The notes beneath the pieces were generated by a model that saw nothing but the letters and a program-made list of their open reading frames with translations, was not told the DNA's origin and searched no databases. Below are positions 59,082 through 64,000 of a stretch of DNA of 64,000 bases, piece after piece. This DNA is from Glaciimonas immobilis (GTDB lineage Bacteria; Pseudomonadota; Gammaproteobacteria; Burkholderiales; Burkholderiaceae_D), in NCBI RefSeq assembly GCF_011947285.1, contig NZ_JAAOZT010000001.1, forward strand, positions 310,001-374,000, in the 5' to 3' direction. The first letter of the stretch is position 1, and the number at the start of each line of letters is the position of its first letter. Position numbers and translations under genes: made by a program.

Positions 59082-61286
59082 ATGAACCGACGTCTCACGC
59101 CATTGGCCGCTGCTTTGCTGGCAGCCTTTGCTGCGCCTGTAGCGATGCAGCAAACTGCTTCCGCCCAAACCATACAAATAGCACAAGACTCTTCAACCGC
59201 GCCAATCGATGCTGCCCTGCCGGAAGTCACGGTCAAGAGTGTGAAAGATAAATCTGACTATAATCCAGGCACCAGCACCGTCGGTGGCAAGGTTGCGACG
59301 CCGATTCGGGATATTCCTCAGTCTGTGAACGTCATTAACCGTGCGGTTTTGGAGGCGCAAGGCGCAGCGTCATTGCAAGAAGCATTGCGCAATGTGCCGG
59401 GCATTACCATCGGCGGTGCGGAAGGCGGTCAGATCGGTAACAACTTTAATTTGCGAGGTTTCAGTGCGCGCACTGATATGTATGTGGACGGTTCACGCGA
59501 TCGCGGCCAGTATTATCGCGATACATATTATCTGGAATCGGTTGAAGTCTTAAAAGGCCCATCATCAATGCTGTTTGGGCGTGGTTCCACCGGTGGCGTC
59601 ATTAACCAGGTGAGTAAAGCGCCGTTTTTAGCCAATGCCAATCAAGTCTCACTGAGCGCAGACACCAATGGCGGCGTGCGATCGACAGGCGACTTTAATC
59701 GCCAGTTGTCGGACACTTCTGCGTTCCGTATCGAGATGATGGGGCAAGAGGCAAAAACCAATCGCGACCAGATGCGCAACACCGATTTTGGCGTGGCCCC
59801 ATCGCTGCGATTCGGAATCGGTACGCCGACTGAAGTTACGTTGTCGGCGTTGATTTCGCACAACAACGACATGCCGGACTATGGTTTGCCACCGCTTAAC
59901 CATCAGGCAGCGCCCGTCAATCGTAATACGTTTTACGGCCTCAATGATGATCGCACCATTCAGGATGTGGCGATTGTCAGCGCGCGCGTTGAGCATAAAA
60001 TCAATGCCAATATAACTTTGCGCAATCAGACGCAATATAGCGATTACACAACAAACGCGCGGGAGACCGCTGCAAACAATGTCGGCACGATGAATAACGG
60101 TAAATTCACGGTATTGCCTACTGGCGCGGCCGGTAACACAACCACAGTACCGTTAGATCAACTGTATGTAAAACTGGCTAGTCATGACCGGAATATTCAT
60201 GATCAGTCGCTCGATAACCAAACCGATTTGATCGCCAGGTTCGATACCGGGTCGATCAAGCACACATTGATTGTCGGGACGGAAATCAGTCACGACGAAT
60301 ACGACAACGCAGGCTATACGCGCAACAATTTACCTATCGTGGCCCTAGTAAATCCAGTCTACCAGTCGCAGCCAGCGAACGTCACGACGACCACCGGCAA
60401 TCGCGTCAAGTCCAGCGCTAATGCATTAGCGGCGTACATCAACGACACGGTTGCATTGAACAAGGAATGGAAATTGGTGGGCGGTTTGCGTTGGGATCGC
60501 TATCAGGCTGAATTGAACAATAGCATCGCCTCCGGCACGCCAGCGCTGACGCGCGCCGATCAAACCGTTAATTTCACTAGTGTCCGCGCCGGTGTAATTT
60601 ATCAACCGACTGATGCGCAATCTTACTATGCGTCATACGGCACATCGTTTAACCCGTCGCTTGAGCAATTAACTGTCACCTCGGGCCAGCAAGCTATCGC
60701 GCCAGAGACCAATAAATCCTACGAAGTCGGGGCAAAATGGGATCTGTTCAATGGCGATCTCTCCCTCACTTCGGCAATCTTCGATATTGAGAAAACCAAC
60801 GCGCGCTCATTGATAACGACAGGCGTATATCAACTCGATGGCGATGTCCGCGTGACCGGATTTGAATTCGGCGCAACCGGTCACATCACACCGCAATGGC
60901 AAGTGATCGGTGGTTACACACATCTGAATCCGACCGTCGTTCACGCGTCCGCAGCAGATGGCACACAAGGCAAAACACTGGCCAATACACCACGTGACAA
61001 TATGACTTTGTGGACCACCTACAACCTCAGCAAACAGTGGGAAGTCGGCGGCGGTATGTTGTACATGTCCAGCCGTTTTGCGAGCAACACCAATGTGGTG
61101 TCTGCTGGCGGTTATACACGCTGGGACGCGACTGTCGCTTTCCATCAACCGAAGTATGATTTACGGCTGAACGTACTTAATCTGTTCGATAAACATTATA
61201 TCGACGCATTGATTCCTTCCGATGGCGGTCGCTCGGTTCCCGGTATTGGAGTTACCCTGCTGGCAAGTGTGAACTATCGTTTCTAA
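59082..61286 (+). CDS. TonB-dependent siderophore receptor
   Basis: A 734-residue outer-membrane receptor for ferric siderophores, probably catecholate type (Fiu-like, judged by the following piuC gene). Signal peptide to about residue 29 (ending SAQT), plug domain about 60-180 with VNVINRAVLEAQGA and GRGSTGGVINQVSK, then a 22-strand barrel ending with Phe (SVNYRF). The ATG at 59082 follows AAGGA; upstream in-frame starts would lack a signal peptide at the front. Preceded by a Fur box. Confidence 0.93.
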   Translation: MNRRLTPLAAALLAAFAAPVAMQQTASAQTIQIAQDSSTAPIDAALPEVTVKSVKDKSDYNPGTSTVGGKVATPIRDIPQSVNVINRAVLEAQGAASLQEALRNVPGITIGGAEGGQIGNNFNLRGFSARTDMYVDGSRDRGQYYRDTYYLESVEVLKGPSSMLFGRGSTGGVINQVSKAPFLANANQVSLSADTNGGVRSTGDFNRQLSDTSAFRIEMMGQEAKTNRDQMRNTDFGVAPSLRFGIGTPTEVTLSALISHNNDMPDYGLPPLNHQAAPVNRNTFYGLNDDRTIQDVAIVSARVEHKINANITLRNQTQYSDYTTNARETAANNVGTMNNGKFTVLPTGAAGNTTTVPLDQLYVKLASHDRNIHDQSLDNQTDLIARFDTGSIKHTLIVGTEISHDEYDNAGYTRNNLPIVALVNPVYQSQPANVTTTTGNRVKSSANALAAYINDTVALNKEWKLVGGLRWDRYQAELNNSIASGTPALTRADQTVNFTSVRAGVIYQPTDAQSYYASYGTSFNPSLEQLTVTSGQQAIAPETNKSYEVGAKWDLFNGDLSLTSAIFDIEKTNARSLITTGVYQLDGDVRVTGFEFGATGHITPQWQVIGGYTHLNPTVVHASAADGTQGKTLANTPRDNMTLWTTYNLSKQWEVGGGMLYMSSRFASNTNVVSAGGYTRWDATVAFHQPKYDLRLNVLNLFDKHYIDALIPSDGGRSVPGIGVTLLASVNYRF

Positions 61287-61304
61287 TCTAAAGGTGAGCG
61301 ATTC

Positions 61305-61991
61305 ATGTTGTTAGAAATCCCCGAAGTATTGAACGCGGAGCAACTGCTGTTAGTCCGTGAAAAACTCAACGCCGCGGGCGACGCATGGGTCGATGGTCGC
61401 GCCACAGCCGGTCATCAGGGCACCCACGTCAAACGCAATCTGCAAATCAATGAGCATGCGCCGATTGCGATTGAACTGGGGGACCTGATACTGGCCCAAT
61501 TGGAGCGCCATCCGCTGTTTATCAGCGCTACGTTACCCAATCACGTTTATCCGCCAATGTTCAATCTATACCAGGGCGGAATGGCATTCGGTAGTCACGT
61601 TGATGGCGCAATAAGATTAATCCCCGGAAGCCGGGCCAAGATACGTACGGACCTGTCGGTCACATTATTTCTTAGCGAGCCGGAGACCTACGATGGCGGT
61701 GAATTGCTGATTGAGGACACTTACGGTGTGCAATCCGTCAAGCTCGCAGCCGGTAACATGATTGTCTATCCGGCGACCAGTCTGCATCAGGTCAAGCCGG
61801 TAACAAGTGGTGCGCGTCTGGCCGCATTTTTTTGGGTGCAGAGTTTGATTCGGGATGATGCACAGCGCACGTTATTGTTTGATCTGGACAGCGCCATCCA
61901 GCGCCTTAATCAAGCTGCCGCCGATCCGCAAGCATTAATTCAACTGACTGGTAGTTATCATAATTTATTACGCATGTGGACCGATATTTAA
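61305..61991 (+). CDS. piuC: Fe(II)/2-oxoglutarate-dependent dioxygenase PiuC
   Basis: A 228-residue PKHD-type hydroxylase. The iron ligands are in GSHVDGAIR (HxD near residue 97) and LHQVKPV (His near 160); TSGARLAAFFWVQS supplies the 2-oxoglutarate Arg. It lies 18 bases behind the receptor, as in many Fur-regulated piuA-piuC sets. Substrate is not established. Confidence 0.93.
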   Translation: MLLEIPEVLNAEQLLLVREKLNAAGDAWVDGRATAGHQGTHVKRNLQINEHAPIAIELGDLILAQLERHPLFISATLPNHVYPPMFNLYQGGMAFGSHVDGAIRLIPGSRAKIRTDLSVTLFLSEPETYDGGELLIEDTYGVQSVKLAAGNMIVYPATSLHQVKPVTSGARLAAFFWVQSLIRDDAQRTLLFDLDSAIQRLNQAAADPQALIQLTGSYHNLLRMWTDI

Positions 61992-62052
61992 GCATCGGAT
62001 TTAATCCGAAACAGGCGGACGATTACATTGTTGGATTACGCCGTTGTCATGT

Positions 62053-62952
62053 CTACTGTGCGGGCATTGTTGTGCCTAATTTCGCGGCAAGCGCCACGAC
62101 GATCAACAATACGAATAATTCGGCGATCAGGATGCGCCTGAACCCTGCGGCACCATTCACCTGATCGTGCGCAGATTGATCTAATTGCGCCAACCAATAC
62201 CAACGATTACGCAATCCAAGTCCCGCAGCAATCGCTACCGCGCACAGTTTCGCCAAAAGTATCCACGTATACTCAGCGATCCAGATATTGGCGGCTGGTC
62301 CTAGCGTGCGGGCCACATTGTATAAACCGCTCGCGACAACCACCGCCAACGCCACCGTCGCTACTTCAGAGAGACGCTGTGCCAGTGCGTTACGTTGAGG
62401 CGCGCTCCATTTGGACCATGCTGGGGTAAGCAAAACACAGACCAGAATCGATCCTAGCCATACTGAAGCGCCCAGTATATGCGCCATGTGAATCAGCACC
62501 GAAAAACTAAAAAATCCCTGATCCGCCGCGTGCCCGGTGGCAGCGCGTGCCAGCGCAAAGCCCACCATGCCAAGGATGAACAATGGACTCCGCAGGGGCA
62601 ATGGGACAACGACGGTACCGAGCAGCATGGCTATCCATGCTGCTAAACTGAGCCAGAGCATCGTACCAAAGTGGGACTTGGTGAGGACCAGCCACAGCGC
62701 GGCAGGAAACGCCATCAACGCCGTGTCCGTCATCGCAACCGTGCTGACGCACCCATACGCCGCCAGTCCAATGCCTAACAGCCAGCAAGCCCAATAGGTA
62801 AGGCGGCGCAATGCTGCAGAAGCCGTCGCCGCTGATATCAGCGCTGATCCCTTAGAGGGGGACAGCGCAGCAACGCCCATCGCCAAGGACAGCGCGATGA
62901 TCATTACCGCTGCAAATAGCGGTTGCAGCAATTCAGCGGCGCTCAGCGCCAT
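62053..62952 (-). CDS. copD: Copper resistance D family membrane protein
   Basis: A 299-residue inner-membrane protein with eight helices. Conserved features are HMAHILGASVWLGSILVC near residue 145 and VASGLYN near 205; His and Met in helices are possible copper ligands. Start overlaps the copC stop by one base (TGATG). Thought to move copper into the cytoplasm with CopC. Confidence 0.9.
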   Translation of the reverse strand: MALSAAELLQPLFAAVMIIALSLAMGVAALSPSKGSALISAATASAALRRLTYWACWLLGIGLAAYGCVSTVAMTDTALMAFPAALWLVLTKSHFGTMLWLSLAAWIAMLLGTVVVPLPLRSPLFILGMVGFALARAATGHAADQGFFSFSVLIHMAHILGASVWLGSILVCVLLTPAWSKWSAPQRNALAQRLSEVATVALAVVVASGLYNVARTLGPAANIWIAEYTWILLAKLCAVAIAAGLGLRNRWYWLAQLDQSAHDQVNGAAGFRRILIAELFVLLIVVALAAKLGTTMPAQ

Positions 62953-63353
62953 CACTTTACCGTGAACGTATAACCGCCCTGAGTACGATGACCATCGGCG
63001 GCCACTGCGACCCATTTCACCAGATAAATACCCGTTGGCAGCACGGGTAATGGCACACGCATCGTCTTGTGCGTTGTCGCGTCGATGACTGCCTTGGCAC
63101 TATTGACCTGCTTGCCGTGGGCATCACTGACAATCAGACTACTAAAGGTCGGTTCAAGCGCGTCATCGTAGGTTATACGCACCTCTTGCGGTGCACTGAT
63201 AGCCGCCCCCGCGAGTGGGGATTGCGATTCGGGATGCGCATGCGCGTAAGCCTGACCGATGCTGGCCACGCACAGTACGCTGAGCGCTAATAGATGAGAC
63301 AACGGATGGGACAACGCAGGAAGCAACACACGAGAAGAAGAAAGTTTTAACAT
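62952..63353 (-). CDS. copC: Periplasmic copper-binding protein CopC
   Basis: A 133-residue protein with a signal peptide ending GQAYA, so the mature protein starts HAHPESQSP with the copper-binding His at position one. A second HG/DAH segment (SDAHGKQV) provides further ligands. It ends GGYTFTVK. Coupled to copD. Confidence 0.93.
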   Translation of the reverse strand: MLKLSSSRVLLPALSHPLSHLLALSVLCVASIGQAYAHAHPESQSPLAGAAISAPQEVRITYDDALEPTFSSLIVSDAHGKQVNSAKAVIDATTHKTMRVPLPVLPTGIYLVKWVAVAADGHRTQGGYTFTVK

Positions 63354-63362
63354 GATAGGCCT

Positions 63363-64000
63363 TTAAAAAACGGGTTTTCCGATTAATTGCGAAAAAATAT
63401 CGTCGAAGAAAAAATGTGTCTGGACCAATACCCCAACCCCGTTACCGCTCGCGCGGTTGGCCGGAATTTGTGCTTCTACGCCAATCTGACCCCGCCGCGA
63501 CTCCCAGATAACGCCGGGATTGATGGTGCCCGTCGTGCGCCCGGAACAATTGCCGCTGGTACAGGTGCTCATGGCAAGCTCCACCACCGGAATCATGTTG
63601 GAAAACGGTGCAGGCAGACCAATGTTTTTGACCGAGTATTGTAAGTACGGCAGGCTGTATTGCAGCGTCACGCCCCAGTTCAGCGCATTGGGCACACTGC
63701 GATTGGTCGCATATTGTTGACCGATGGTGCCAGTGATGGCAAAAGGCTTGAGCCAGCGTAACGCCTCCGGCAGATCGCCAAAACCTTTGCCCGCATAGAT
63801 GGTCGGCGTGTAAGCGGAGTAACTGGTGCCGATAGCCTTGCTTCCGGTGCCGCCAATGTTGCTATCGACGCCAATCGATAGCATGAATTCGTGCACTGGA
63901 TTGACATAGGCGAGGTACTTGATTCCCAGCTTAAAATTGTCCATGCCTTTGACGGTAGGGTTACCGGATACATGTTGTGTGGCGTAATTGTCGCCAACAC
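63363..64000 (-). CDS. Outer-membrane-like protein, C-terminal part (partial)
   Basis: The frame is open from the right edge to a stop at 63363, 211 codons (an internal Met at 63944 is not the start). Alternating patterns such as GIKYLAYVNPVHEFMLSIGVD and NWGVTLQYSLPYLQYS suggest a beta barrel, and it ends in Phe (LIGKPVF) like outer-membrane proteins. Nine bases separate it from copC, so it may be the upstream gene of a copper operon. Family not recognised. Confidence 0.7.
   Translation of the reverse strand, partial: VGDNYATQHVSGNPTVKGMDNFKLGIKYLAYVNPVHEFMLSIGVDSNIGGTGSKAIGTSYSAYTPTIYAGKGFGDLPEALRWLKPFAITGTIGQQYATNRSVPNALNWGVTLQYSLPYLQYSVKNIGLPAPFSNMIPVVELAMSTCTSGNCSGRTTGTINPGVIWESRRGQIGVEAQIPANRASGNGVGVLVQTHFFFDDIFSQLIGKPVF

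Overview
The window reads as chromosome of a betaproteobacterium, most likely Burkholderiales, family Oxalobacteraceae (Glaciimonas/Collimonas/Herminiimonas-like). This rests on the style of GroES/GroEL with a combined sigma-32 and CIRCE control region, the NodT/RND efflux operon, DUF3300 and DUF3096 proteins, and a moderate GC content near 50 percent. The placement is from memory of protein families, not from a search.

Bases 1-8543 form one continuous plus-strand operon for amide use: the end of urtB, then urtC, urtD and urtE (ABC importer of the urea/short-chain amide type), the aliphatic amidase amiE, a MoxR/CbbQ-type AAA+ ATPase, a CbbO/NorD-type von Willebrand A protein, and the amide sensor/antiterminator pair amiC-amiR. 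The ATPase/VWA pair inside an amidase operon is the most interesting gene arrangement here. Bases 8544-16276 hold an IS21 istB remnant, a TetR regulator divergent from an HpaB/4-hydroxybutyryl-CoA-dehydratase-like enzyme, a metNIQ methionine importer with an attenuator-like hairpin, a lone phage-type repressor, and an RcsB/NarL-type response regulator.

Bases 16277-20800 are groESL with its regulatory sites and an unusual repeat landscape: a duplicated terminator block behind groEL, a palindromic MITE-like element just upstream of the groESL promoter, a 75/76-bp tandem array apparently grown from it, and a second element copy just behind mgtA. Bases 20797-32267 are mostly housekeeping: MgtA Mg2+ ATPase, DacB, a lemA/TPM-domain operon, pyrF, pncC, pgpA and thiL.

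Bases 32268-39000 are a decayed accessory region. It has a truncated RelE/Gp49-type toxin with a frameshifted antitoxin, a frameshifted ChpSB/MazEF-type pair, a frameshifted XRE regulator, an orphan gene and an IS3-family element with a broken transposase. trmB and tRNA-Gly(CCC) are intact within it. Several of the lesions are single-base indels, so assembly error must be excluded before calling them real decay.

Bases 39247-64000 return to ordinary chromosome: a tripartite RND pump, an HPP-CBS protein, Nudix and HAD genes, an SDR, a DUF3300 lipoprotein with a 27-glutamine run, a PAP2 protein, a four-gene phosphorelay (histidine kinase, receiver, Hpt, receiver fusion), a CHRD lipoprotein, an iron-regulated TonB receptor with piuC, and copCD next to a partial outer-membrane-like gene running off the end.
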